Made by a program: the position numbers and the translations under genes
The notes under the pieces: model-generated
Seen by the model: the letters and a program-made list of their open reading frames with translations, nothing else
Databases searched by the model: none
Told to the model about the DNA's origin: nothing
Assembly: GCF_021155775.2 (NCBI RefSeq)
Contig: NC_060233.1
Coordinates: 28,189,456 to 28,253,455 of the forward strand
Source of the DNA: Neodiprion pinetum
Taxonomy: Eukaryota > Arthropoda > Insecta > Hymenoptera > Diprionidae
DNA: 64,000 nt
Direction of reading: 5' to 3'
Part shown: one piece after another, positions 53,421-64,000 of the stretch
Position numbering within the stretch: the first letter of the stretch is position 1
How the letters are laid out: every line of letters starts with the position of its first letter

Positions 53421-54031
53421 TCAGTGTGCCAAGTGAATTCGAACATTTGGACGAATTTGTGAACCCCCTCTTCTGGAATTAACTGCACACCAGTCAAGGT
53501 AATAAAAAATTGTTAATGGCACACATATATCACCCGGTGTCAAGAATTGATGTTCCGTTTCCGGCCCTTCTTGCGCACATCCCTTTAGAGATTATCATAA
53601 GAAAAAAAAATCTGGAAAAGATGAGGAACAACTTATGCCGTTTGCAAGTAGGGTGGTTTTCGTCATAAGTTCTAGAATCTTTTCAGTCATAACATCGTTT
53701 GTTACCAACTACTTTCGTGGAATGTACTCTATTAGAATAAAATAGTATATTTAACGAGAACTTTAAAGCTTTAAAAAATTCTGTTCAGATTTTTTCAATG
53801 TAAGCCACGTGATTTTTAAACAACTGCTGCCCATTGGTCGGAAAAAATACGGATCTAGTAACATTTGATCTAGTTTCTGCAGTTAAAATTTCAAGAAATT
53901 TCTTCATCCCGGAAGCGTTTACTCCTTTTGTTAGTTCTCCAGTATGTTTACCTTACTACTGATACTGATCGTATCTCAAATAACACTATAACTGACGACT
54001 ATCAATTGGTAGAAATTCATTCAAACAACAC

Positions 54032-54037
54032 TTTATT
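54032..54037 (-). terminator. Candidate polyadenylation signal of the QRICH2-like gene
   Basis: TTTATT on the + strand reads AATAAA on the minus strand, 165 nt after the stop codon at 54202. It is the first canonical signal I see downstream of this gene. Confidence 0.5.
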
Positions 54038-54201
54038 CGTACGAATAGTTTTAAAAAATGATTACAAAGCTCACTGATCAATCGAGTTGAAAATGCCAAA
54101 GCTCATTAAATTTCTACAAACTCAATATAATCAGCGCGAGTAAAAATGCTGGTAGAAAATATTAGCGACCGCAAAGATCGATGAAGTTACACCCAGGATA
54201 T

Positions 54202-57200
54202 CTACTCAGCACCCTCTTCTTCCGAAGTAGCTGTTTGTGACTCTGCTGCGACTTCATCCACCGCATTCACCACTGCCGGTGGTTCCTCTAGCACCGGAGC
54301 AACTTCTTCATGTTGCTCTTCATGCTCGCCCTCGTGAACGGCTTCAGTAGCATCTTCTTCGTCGTTTTCATCCCCTCCTTCTTCACTAGCGTCTTCCTTT
54401 CCTTCGGCACTTCCTGATTCCTCAATGATTACTTCCTATATCAAAAAAGTGCGAGAGTGGGAGTTAGTCATCAGCAGAAGTTACCATTTCGCCTAATTGG
54501 GCTACTTACCGAAACCTTCGGTGCAGGTAACGATACCGATGTGCGCTCAACGGAAGGTTTCGTTACCATAGTGACTTTGCGGGAAACTGATCGCCTTTCT
54601 GAAAACTCGGAAAACTCTTAGTTAATTAGAAAGCCTTAACGCTAGGTGAAAGCAACTCACGAGATGTTGAACTAGATGGTCTTGCAATCAAACTGGAACG
54701 CCCAATTGACTCTCGCGCTTCCTTCAAAATGCAATTGGAAATTCAACTATTTTGAAAACTCGATAGAAAAATATTTCACGCCAAACAGTAGCCATAATTC
54801 AACACAAATATGCATATAAATTAACAATTTTTACCCCAAGACGGGAACTTGAAACGCTGGTTGACCTCGGTTCTTGAGGCGGTGGTGGTGGCGTTGGTGC
54901 TGGCATGACTTCCTCAGGCTGTTTTTGATCTCCCGCTTCTTGGGGCACGCAGACTTCCGGCGTGCTCGGAAGCGCTCGGCTTCGATACATCTGGCCGTCA
55001 GTACCCCGAATGACGCCTTCGGTAAGCTGAATAGCTTCAGGTCCCCACTGAGTCAGGAAGTGTCCCATCCTCATGACTCGCTGCTGAGGTGTCGTTACGG
55101 TGTGACTTCCACCGCAGTAGCGATTGCAAAGATGATCCCTGTTAGGAGTGTTGAGAAGCTCAGTGAAGAACACTAGTTCCTTATTTCTTCAAATTATGAA
55201 CGTGATCTCATGTAATACCTCGGTGATTTTGCGAGAGTATCTTCCCTTGGTGGTCGCACTTTTCTCGCCTCTTCTTGCATCGCAGCCTCGAACTGTATCA
55301 TGTTTCTACCGTGTGGCAGTCTTCTCTGCTGTTTTCGCACTTGGTCCAGCTCGTAGGTGAGGTATGGCTTCATGCTCCTCGTGCAGGGCATAGGTTCTGC
55401 GTGAAAGACGGCACCTTCCTGCATCTTCATCACGACATTTTTGTCGCAAGAAAGGCACTGCACGTCTCTGGTGATTGATTCGATGTCAAGATCACCAGTG
55501 TTGGAGTTGGATGACAATTGTGATGATGCGAAAATAGAAGTTAGATCGAAACGGTTTCAAGATTCGACGTGGATCATGATTGGTGTGGAACTACCTAAGC
55601 AACTTCTTCGTTCCAGCTGCCTCGCTTTCGTGCTTCAGGTCTGATAAAGTCTTCAACTTCTCTTGGAGCGTCTTAAGCTTGTTGTTGACGAACTCCTTGA
55701 GCGGTGAGATTTCAATCTTGTCCAACTTGCCCTCTATCTCCTGCTGAACTTCGTCTAATGCCTTTTGCCAAATGCCCTCTTGCTGGGTGAGCTTCGTCAC
55801 TGCTTCTTCCAAGCCTCTTGCTAAGTCGTCGCAAGCTGCGTCGAACTGATCGTAGGATACCTAAAAATGCGAAGTGTTCAACTCCTTGTCTTTTGTTTTA
55901 CGCCGACTGTACCACTCGACTTCGTGAGCTGTTGTTTCTTCTACAAAAATGAACTGAGAACATACCTTTCGGTTCACCGCTCGAGCATCAGCTTTATTAG
56001 CCAAAGCTCCTTCAAGGTCTTCTTTGTCAGCCTTGATGATCTTCAGGAATTCTATTTGCTCTAGAAGAGCCTGCAGAGTGAAGGAAAATACTGAATGTTA
56101 AAACCGTAAAATTTTTCACGTTTTTGAACTTGACCGCATACGTTCGTGTGGGTTTCACGAGTCTCTTTGTCGTCAAGAAGTCGATTGGCAGTTTGGTTTA
56201 TGCTTTCCATGTCCGATTGAATTGTCTGGATCTTATTAATGAGATCACCCAAGTTTTGTGACCCATCTGAAGTAACGCCAGCCATCGGTGCGCTGTTGGC
56301 CTTTTCTATCAAACATCCCACATCCTTTTCCAGGTCCTGCACACGTTGAACAAGGTCCTGCGTCGCATTTCCAAACATCACCTCCATGTTTTGGATCTGT
56401 TCCAGAATCTTTGAGTTGCTTTCCAACGTTGTCCCAGCATCCGAAACTCCTGGTTCCGACTTAGTAACAATCTCCCCAGCATTTTTACCTTCTAATCCCG
56501 ACTCAACGACAGAGGCGCCCTTCTTTGCAGCGGGTGTCAAATCTGAAAAAACACACCTGTGAAGGTATCCATATCTTTCGCAGCGTGAAATCTCTACCAG
56601 TTCGATGCGATTTTGGCCAAAAACTAATTTTAGAAACAGTACTAAGAACACTTGCCAGCGTTGCCTATCTTGCTAATTAAGTCCAGCAGGTCTTTTCGTA
56701 ACTGCGCCATCTCGGTCTTCAGCGTCGTAATTTCTGAGCTAACATCACCGTCAACTGACGTTGTTGGATGCGCTGGTTTTTCAACTAAGAAATCGTAACG
56801 AGATGAGTAGAGTATAACAGCATATGTAAACGTGATGTTTCTTTGAAGTCAAGACTTTCTACCGACCTAAGTAAGTCATTTTCATTTCACCTGTATTAGA
56901 GGATCCGCTAACGGACAGCTGGTTTTCCAAATCTGTCAGTCGCTTGTCAATATCGAGTAACTGAGGTGCCACATTCTCGTTACCACCTTCGCTACCAGCC
57001 GCATTAACACCCGTATTGCCACCCCCGTTGCCACCCAGGGTTATTACCTTGTCACTCTTGATCAGGTCTTGCACCATAGTCGTAATCTGGAAACGTGATC
57101 GAGACAACATAATGCCATTTCTTTTATGAAAATTGATTACAATTCGTAGAACTTTAGTAGCACAGCAAACAAAGCTACCTTGTCTATTCCCTGCTCAGCA

Positions 57201-58645
57201 GCATCCAACCGTTTTGTTATGTTTATAACGTGCCACATGTCCGTCACGGGATCTGTACTATTCGTCTTTAGTCTTTCGATCATCTCTGGCGTCGTGGCGA
57301 GTTCTTCTAGTGCACGAAAGTCTGCCTGAAGTTTGTGTATCTGTATAAAAAAATGAAATACTTGGTATATTCCTACTCTTCAGGAAATTCCAATCGATGT
57401 CTGAATAACCCGCCGTAAGTTCTATTTGATAATTACGGTATCTTCGAGCTGTTTGAATCCAAGTGCCGTTGGCATAGCTCCGTCAACTACTGGCTCCACA
57501 AAAATCACGGAATGAGCCTCACTCTGTGAACCACCACCGACTTGTTGTTTCATCCCCTTAGTCTTTTTCGCTCCATTTCCAACAACCGAAGGTCTCGTTT
57601 CCAGCGAAGCTTCAGAAGCTGAAACTATTATGCTGTACAAGTGTTTTTTACCGGGATAATAAAAATCATGTGCGTTCTCGAAGAGCTTGCGAATGTTCGA
57701 GTATTGTCTTACCGCACCCTTCTCATACAGATCACTGTAAATATGATTACATCGATTCATAGTTTATGAAAATCGACAGATAAGCGACTCACAAACCTTG
57801 CTCTTTGACTCCTTTTCCACGAGCGCTAGCTGGAGCACTGGCAGCAGATTTTGCACTCTTGGTACCCTTGGTCCCGGGAGTTTTAGATTCTAAGGTAATT
57901 TCAAGGGAAATACACACGATGAATCATAGAACTAACGATGTCAGTTACTTGAGGACCAGACACTGAAACTGCAAAACACTTTCGGAAACCCTTAAGGTAC
58001 CTTCCGTGTACACGTCGACTTTGACGGTAACGTCTTCAGTGCTATGGATCCGCTGCTTGACCCTCCCTGAGCTCTCAATGATGTTGTATTCGTGGAGGTG
58101 CAGAGACGGCCCTGTTCTGGCATTCGTAACTACATTCTGCGGACATAAGAATGCCAAGACTGGATTAAAGTCGCTGGGCGACTCTTCTTCGTCAGAAATA
58201 CTCACTTGCAAACGGGCAGCATCCTCACCACGGTACTCGACCTTCGTTGTTCGGAGATTTACCTGATGTAAAAGCACATGGAGGAAGTTGTGCAGAATGT
58301 TCAAGTTCACTGTTCCAACCTGAGGTCACAATTTCACACCATAAAACCTTTCCAATTTATGTATAATATCATGGCTGTTACAGGACCACATAATCGTGGA
58401 AAATTTGACCAGCTGATTTGGCGTTCGAATTTGATACGTTCATGAGAACTATATGACTTTAAAGCGAATCAACGAGGGTAGGATATGCGAAGTGGTAAAT
58501 CGTTGGCTACCTCAGGTGTGCCTAGGGCAAGATCCAACATCTGTGGCAACGAAAACTGGAGGCTGGCTGTGCCAGCGTTCTGGCCACCAACATTGCCGCC
58601 AACAGTTTTAGCCGTTGAGGTAGGTTTTGCTGTCTTTGCAGCCAT
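54202..58645 (-). CDS. QRICH2-like / DUF4795-family coiled-coil protein (15 exons, 974 aa)
   Basis: Exons, 5' to 3' on the minus strand: 58645-58511, 58319-58001, 57889-57797, 57618-57437, 57340-57179, 57086-56891, 56784-56656, 56542-56142, 56070-55966, 55860-55595, 55467-55219, 55138-54835, 54721-54661, 54598-54510, 54435-54202. All phases agree, giving 2925 nt. The N-terminus has MLDLALGTPEVGTVNLNILH, typical of this family. Residues ~245-660 are acidic, Gln/Lys-rich coiled coil including KADARAVNRKVSYDQFDAAC, the DUF4795 core. Then come CLSCDKNVVM, YLTYELDQVRKQQRR, RYCGGSHTV and VIRGTDGQMYRSR, also family features. A Pro-rich segment and a strongly acidic tail (residues ~897-974) end the protein. 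Mammalian QRICH2 is needed for sperm flagellum formation, so an axonemal or sperm-tail role is inferred. The gene lies head to head with DRC10. The intron at 56655-56543 appears to use a GC donor. Confidence 0.88.
56543..56655 (-). other. Probable GC-AG intron
   Basis: The exon before this intron ends ...GGCAACGCTG and is followed by GCAAGT, the consensus for minor GC donors. The acceptor is TTTTTTCAG. Only this donor keeps the frame: the nearby GT (GGCAA|GTGTTC) would shift the next exon into an early TGA. This is splice-site inference from phase, without a transcript. Confidence 0.7.
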
Positions 58646-59136
58646 CTTATCAGCCTAACTTTGGCGAAGAAGGGATTCCGTTTTGCCCACTGACTATTTC
58701 AAAAGATGGGTAGGTTAGCCGCGAGGCGTGCCTAGACGCCCGTGCCGAGAATTTGTGGCATGTATCGTTATTAAAAGTGATTAATCACTAGAACCGGTGT
58801 TTTTTCATTTTCTACTTCACGGTAAATTGATAGTAGAGGCCATCGACTCGTTTGTTTATTAGAGTCAAAATTGACAGTTTTCATGGCACATCTGACGTGG
58901 ATACCTTCATCTTTTGCTAAAGTTGCTACTTCATTTACGAAATCGATTATCCATCAGCAGTAAAAACGGTAACTCCCTTTCCCGCGTACCAAGTCATTTC
59001 TCTGTTATGCTGGTTCCTATAGCAACAAAAGTATGTTTCAATATGGCGAACCATGTCTGGAATGTTGTTAGTCCTTTCACATAAGCATAACACCACTTTA
59101 GTGGACATTCCGCTTGAGCAATAGTCGTTATCAAAA
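58646..59136. promoter_or_regulatory. Divergent promoter between the QRICH2-like and DRC10 genes
   Basis: Only 491 bp separate the two start codons on opposite strands, and both products belong to axonemal or flagellar families. The region has an X-box at 59013-59026 and no clear TATA box. Head-to-head pairs of ciliary genes under one RFX site are a known arrangement in animals. Shared control is therefore likely but inferred. Confidence 0.65.
59013..59026 (+). promoter_or_regulatory. RFX X-box
   Basis: GTTCCTATAGCAAC fits the RFX-factor X-box form RYYNYY-N(1-3)-RRNRAC with a 2-base spacer, and differs from the ideal palindrome GTTGCCATGGCAAC at three positions. It is 111 bp upstream of the DRC10 ATG, inside the usual window for functional X-boxes, and 368 bp from the QRICH2-like ATG. 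Confidence 0.7.
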
Positions 59137-60846
59137 ATGAGCCACGCTGTGGTGGGAAAACTAGCAGCTGATGGTGATAATTACGAAGAGCATAACGACG
59201 AGCTGATGACTAATCTCTTAGAATCTAGACCTAGCATTGTGCCAAAGGGTGATGGAATCGATTATCTCCGTGACATAAACATTGCGGCTGAGGATATAAT
59301 TAATCTTCTGAAAGCAACAACCGAGACCATGCAGAGATCGGTAAATGACAACCTGCACTCGTTAATCAAATGACCCTAATGAATCACAACCTCCTAAATT
59401 CACGATTGGAAAAAATCTGCATTGAATGTTGTGGGTTCTTCGATCTTACAGCTGTCGGAGAAGCAAGGCTCAAGTTTCTTCGCACCCGATTCAAAATCTG
59501 TCATGGTAAAGATATCTGGTTCAGAAGATGCTGATCAACAGTTTTCGCTGCACGAGGTGAGTCTTAAATTAACGACGATTGATCGCACCTATAAATGCTG
59601 TTTGTTGTTTATAATCGTCAAGTGTTTCTTTTAAACAATTCAGGAGATTCAGGAAACTTGCAACGTTTGCCATGCAGGGTTAGGCAATCACATCATTCCA
59701 ACGGACATATCGCGGGCCGCTTATGAATTTTTAATTAATTTACGATTTCTCGTTGATTACACAGAAGGCCAGATAAAAGTATCGCCGATGCAGCTACAGG
59801 AAAAAAATCAGAAGTTACGCCATGCTGCTAGAAGCTGCAGGAAAGCCGAAGCGGAAATTAAATGTAGTATATCAGTAATTTTACTCAAATGTTGAACTGA
59901 GTATCCTAGTACACACATGATCCAGACTCATCCTCGTTTTTACAGGCTTAAACGAAGCTCTAGCAGCCCAAAAAATGGAACAAGAAAAATTGATCAGCAA
60001 ACTGAACGAAGAAATAAATGAATGCCAGAATGTCAGCGATCAAAGAGCGACAGAGATCGCGAATGATATCAATCGAATTGTGTAAGATTTTTTTATTCAA
60101 AATTTTACAACCCTGCGCGTTAGCTGTTTATGCGAATTCCGGTTCACTCTGAATTCCCGTGTCCTGAATTGACTCAAATAATTTTTCTGACATTTAGAAT
60201 CGAATCTGAGACCGAAATGATACGTTCTTACAAAGATTCTGCCGCAACGCGGCAAGCGTTGATTTCCGAAATTGAAGTCCTAGAAAGGAAGGTAAATAAC
60301 TTGCGTGGTAATAATATTCGCATGGAAAACAAGCTGAGAGAAAAAAGGTAAGAATTTCACTTTTCGCTAATTGTGCCGAATTAATGTTTGTACGTTTTTT
60401 TTATCATTCGAGATGTAAGGTTGAAGCAGAGCTTTCAAATTGCGTGGCTCGATACGACGCTGATATTGGCGGTCGGCACACAGACTTAGAGAATTTGGCC
60501 AGTGAATTCGAGCTTCTTAGTTCTCAAAGGAAAAATTTGGAGGTAAGTTATAAGGCGAGTTCAAAAATCCAAAGAATCTCATTTGTGTTCTTAGGTATGA
60601 GTCGTGAACGTTTGAAGGGAAATTTCTAATTCTGTTCTTGATTTCACGTAGGATGATGTAATGGTTGATCTACGAAGGCTGCACGATGATTTACGACGAG
60701 AAAAAGAAGAAACCTCACTCAAGATACTGAATGAGAGGATAAACATATTCGTACGAAATCGTGCAGCTAGAGTCATTCAAAAAGCATGGAGAGCGTACTG
60801 GGAACGACATAGCACAAAAAAGAAGAAAAAGTCCAGGAAGAAATAG
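59137..60846 (+). CDS. DRC10: Dynein regulatory complex subunit 10 (IQCD/DRC10) homologue (7 exons, 379 aa)
   Basis: Exons 59137-59340, 59452-59556, 59644-59863, 59946-60081, 60198-60347, 60413-60542 and 60652-60846 join in consistent phase to TAG. The ATG sits in CAAAAATGAGC, a good insect start context. DRC10 is a subunit of the nexin-dynein regulatory complex, which links outer doublets and controls dynein in motile axonemes. The product is largely coiled coil. NKLREKRCKVEAELSNCVARYDADIG and the following region correspond to the segment of human IQCD that reads KKKYKVETEIENWIQKYD. The C-terminal IQ motif VIQKAWRAYWERH (~356-368) is a calmodulin-binding type and is followed by a Lys-rich tail, as in IQCD. 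The human protein is about 449 residues, so this one is somewhat shorter at the N-terminus. DRC9/IQCG is an alternative but fits less well. Confidence 0.85.
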
Positions 60847-62924
60847 ACCGCTAATTGTTAGTTATAGATATCTTATCGTCTCGAAGATGGTGATACAAAT
60901 ATTACTAAACTAACGAGTTTTCTTCATCGAGTCACGAAAATTAACTCAAATCTAGTAGCATTGTAACAATTGAAAAGAACGGATCGAGCTAATCAGTTCA
61001 CGTTACTTAGTAGAATCAAAAAACGGATCGATGCGTTCTACCGATAGTGGCTAGATAATTTACAAAATATACACATCTGGCCGTAATTTCAGGATGCCGC
61101 GTAATCGCCTAACTCTATACATCAGCATCAGTATTAGGAGATAAGTGAATACCGTGCGTATTGATCCTCCGTTGAAGGTTTCTCTCGTACCTAAACTATA
61201 TTTAGAAATTTTCATCACCACTGAGCTTTAGTGAGAGGTGAAAGCTTTGATCTATAACATAACTTTGATCTATATATGTTAAACTATCCGCTAAGATTTA
61301 TGGACACATGCTTTACATTCGTGTTTATATACATGAATGTGTGTACGTATTATAAAAACAACGTACTAGTTACAATTTTTAATTCGCTGTTGCCTGTAGA
61401 CCATTAATTGACAGTATAATGAATGTAACGATGTTCATATTTTCTTTTCCCTCGATGAAGACGAAAATTGCAAGACTGCTTCTAATTTTCGCATTAAGAG
61501 TAGATAAACCGCGAATATCTTCCCTGATTTCCATCCTTTATTCACTGGACACTAATTTGAAAAAAGTTTTCCGATCAATACTTTGTTACTGAAGTTTGTA
61601 TCCTAAAAATTTACCACTTCGCGTGGCAAAGCATCTTAGAAATGACATCCACATACGTATAAGAAATGCGGAACCAGCTACATATAAGGTCGAATTTAAA
61701 CTCGCTATAATTGAATACGCAGACCTTCGATATTTCCGATAACGTGCCGTGAGTTCATGAGAGAATATAAATGTGTGCGTGTATGCACATGTACCTATAG
61801 CCGGTTAGTCTCTTTTGCGCATGTCTCAATTGCGGGAGTTCCTCAGAGCCTGGCTGGGGTGATTCGTAGTTCGGCGAGCCGGGCTCTGAGAGTGTCGATC
61901 ATTACGTCGAGCTTTCGTCGTTCGGAGTTACGTGCATTGCGGTTCATCGGTTCCGAACATCAGCTCGAAAACAAACAAAAATGGTAACAACAAAGTGTCA
62001 CACCATGAAAACGACATCACTGGACGATTAGTTGCGTGGCTATAATTCGACTATCCGGTAAACTGTGGTAACAGATGGTTAAAGTCTTCTACCGAATCTC
62101 TTAACTTGTAATTAGTTTCACACTCTCGGACTGGCACTGTCAATATCGTCATTTACAGACGTTTCTAATTAACTTTGAAAATAACACCGAGGATATCCAT
62201 GAGTGAGTGTGTCTGCATAACGGAGCTTTTCAAAGCGAGATATCAATCGATGGACAGTATCTCTTGAAGGATTGCAGGTATAACATTTTAGACATCGCAT
62301 GGTCCTCAAAGTTTTGGAGGGAAGTAACACGGAGAGGTATCAAAACGGTTCAACGTTCTTGCTGAATTATAGCGTAATGCACTACTTGTTCGATACTGAC
62401 TTCCACATTGTTTAGTTTCATTCGACAGAGAATAATACTTAAGAAAGAATAAAATTCTTCCTAGTGTTTTTCTCTACGGTCAATAAACGTCGAACAAGGA
62501 CTGGACCGTTACAGAATTTGAATAAAGTATTTAATCGAATACTGCTATGATCACTAGTTTCATTAAAAATTTATTTCGTCTCGCATTCCTGCTTTTTTCT
62601 CACGTAGCGTCGTGCGAATAATTTTGAGAATTATGTAGCTGCAAGAATGTCAGACAGTTCCCCATCTCCCAAATATACTTCAAAATGTTCATAAAAGCGT
62701 ACCGCTTATCCTGTGGAGTTAAAATTTATCTACGGATTGTATACCGTGACAGTTAGATTATGAAACGCTACACCTGTTGTCGTGAGCACTAAGATTTCAC
62801 CGAACGAATTTAGGTTGTATGCGATGGTGCCATTGGTGTTGTATAACAATGTTACCCTCGAGTTAATGGCTAACTGGCTAATTCCCGCAGCTCTAGTTAG
62901 AGACAACGACAAAGTTGGATTATA
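60847..62924. other. Intergenic region with a hairpin and a possible promoter
   Basis: I found no ORF with protein character. A GC-richer stretch at about 61800-61980 holds a strong hairpin (listed separately) and a possible initiator (TCATTAC at about 61898-61904). It may be the promoter or a non-coding first exon of the gene whose coding part starts at 62925. The rest is AT-rich without recognisable structure. Confidence 0.4.
61842..61890. repeat. Short hairpin with 14-bp arms
   Basis: CTCAGAGCCTGGCT (61842-61855) pairs with AGCCGGGCTCTGAG (61877-61890) over all 14 positions, with one U-G wobble in RNA, around a 21-nt loop. It lies in a GC-richer, promoter-like stretch. The pairing does not extend enough for a typical microRNA precursor. 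Confidence 0.75.
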
Positions 62925-63344
62925 ATGAGTGAGAAAATGACGTTGACGTTTCATTCTCCGATAATGGAAGAGGTCGAGCGAGGCTTGTTATCCGAGGGTC
63001 TGGAGCAACGCAAAGAGGCATTCAAGGACGATGAGGAATTGATGAAGGAAACCACAAGGTTCGTCGCTGACGTCATTGAGTCCGCAACCACCGAGGCCTC
63101 TAGACGGAAGTGTCAAAAAGCGGTAATTACGTAATTTGAGCGTTTGCAACAGAGCGTTGTTCTCTCCTTTCCGGCACTGTGAGAACAAGGTAGCTTGTTT
63201 TGAAAATTATAAAACGAGCATTGATTTGAGCTTATTTCTTCTCTACTTTTGTTTCAGGAGTTCCAAGCTGACGAAGGTAAATCTTCGCAAATTATTATTG
63301 AATCAGTTTTCTCCTTTTTCGTACGTCATGTCGATCAAGGATAG
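62925..63344 (+). CDS. Unrecognised small acidic helical protein (2 exons, 94 aa)
   Basis: Exon 62925-63122 (66 codons, donor GCG|GTAATT) joins exon 63258-63344 (acceptor TTTGTTTCAG) in phase 0 and ends at TAG. An in-frame TAG at 62898-62900 supports the ATG at 62925, and an acceptor-like CCCGCAG at 62884-62890 suggests a spliced 5' UTR. The product is rich in Glu, Lys and Ala and likely helical, including GLLSEGLEQRKEAFKDDEEL and FVADVIESATTEASRR. The second resembles an amphipathic helix of the kind that docks on protein kinase A regulatory subunits, but that is only an impression. An internal donor (GAAG|GTAAAT) in exon 2 means the gene may continue past this window. Confidence 0.5.
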
Positions 63345-64000
63345 ATTATTATAGCTCGCAAATCCGTACTAGAAGTAAAGCCTGATTAATAACGTAGGTT
63401 TCATTCGAACGTATTCGGTACTTGACTTGGATTTCTTTTGTTTTAACCGAAACTCCACTGATATATAGTGCCAGACTCAGATAACAGCCGCTGGCAAATA
63501 TTTGTACAACGTTGAAATTAGAATCTGCTTACAAGCTACGATTGCTAATGTTTCGTCAAAGTTGAACGGTTCTCAATGCCATGGCTGATTAAAACCTTCC
63601 ATTGCTATTCGGATCTTATTCAACAATTTTTTTTTAACAAAATTCTTGAATTGTCAATTTTTTTCTGTAACCTTCAATTTACAAAATAGTCAATTGTTGT
63701 TTGTTCAATATTTTTATTCGTAAACTGACTACTCAAAACTTGACAAAAAATTTTCAAAATTATCTCGCACAATCTTTGAATCGAAATTGTGTATAGGGTG
63801 CGAGGTTTTGGGCAAAAATGAGTAGAGAATGAAAATCTCTTTCAATTGAATTTTTTTTATTTTTTACTTCGCTATATTTGCTAGAAATCGTCATTTATTT
63901 TTCGAAACATGCGGATACATGGCAAATGTTACAAGTTATATGATTGAGGGCGTAATAAGGTCAGATAGTTTTGTGCCTAGAAAATACTTTAATGTACTCG
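63345..64000. other. Terminal stretch without a recognisable gene
   Basis: AT-rich sequence with T runs (for example at 63628-63636). No supported ORF. It may be the 3' UTR or an intron of the small gene at 62925. Confidence 0.4.

Larger units (their letters stand above)
47702..54201. other. Convergent intergenic region (3' ends of the SH2 adapter and QRICH2-like genes)
   Basis: No gene is supported here. The left part probably holds the 3' UTR of the SH2 adapter gene; AATAAA occurs at 49269-49274 and again near 50113. A GA-rich microsatellite lies at 47841-47863, AT/ATT-rich simple sequence fills about 49.5-51.7 kb, and G and GT runs lie near 53.2-53.4 kb. A GTAATA site following CAGTCAAG at about 53.5 kb could be the donor of a + strand non-coding first exon, but nothing confirms it. 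Confidence 0.5.

Noticed and set aside
54874..55176. 100-codon plus-strand ORF
   Set aside because: It is antisense to the conserved RYCGGSHTV exon of the QRICH2-like gene.
1..64000. CRISPR arrays, bacterial operons, rRNA and tRNA genes
   Set aside because: No direct repeats with unique spacers, no ribosome-binding-site-linked gene strings and no cloverleaf with a GGTTCGA-type arm were seen. The gene structure is eukaryotic.

Overview
This is a eukaryotic window, from an animal and most likely an insect. The evidence is GT-AG splice sites, introns from about 70 nt to 16 kb, AT-rich non-coding DNA with many microsatellites, and metazoan protein families. A hymenopteran source would fit but is only an inference. 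I see no prokaryotic operon, CRISPR array, rRNA or tRNA gene.

Layout. Bases 1-15242 hold no gene I can support, only one weak small multi-exon candidate near 8.5-9.7 kb. From 15243 to 47701 (+ strand) six exons join in frame into one gene, an SH2-domain adapter of the SHB/SHD/SHE/SHF family. They give at least 1033 residues; the N-terminal exon was not found. Most of its disordered scaffold lies in one 2.36 kb exon (37311-39665), and the SH2 domain is split over two short exons ending at 47701. Introns of 5.6, 16.2 and 6.6 kb account for most of the 15-47 kb stretch. They carry a dispersed repeat family with two long copies in opposite orientation, a long foldback sequence and promoter-like motif clusters.

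Bases 47702-54201 are a convergent, AT-rich intergenic region with simple repeats. On the minus strand, 58645 down to 54202 encodes a 15-exon, 974-residue protein of the QRICH2/DUF4795 family (sperm-flagellum or ciliary class). One of its introns appears to use a GC donor. Head to head with it, 59137-60846 (+) encodes a 7-exon, 379-residue DRC10/IQCD protein, a nexin-dynein regulatory complex subunit with a C-terminal IQ motif. The 491-bp divergent promoter between these two axonemal-type genes contains a near-perfect RFX X-box (59013-59026), suggesting shared ciliary regulation. A further two-exon ORF at 62925-63344 encodes a 94-residue acidic helical protein that I do not recognise.

The exon models were built by hand from splice motifs and reading-phase continuity. 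No transcript or database was available, and homology statements rest on recognised motifs.
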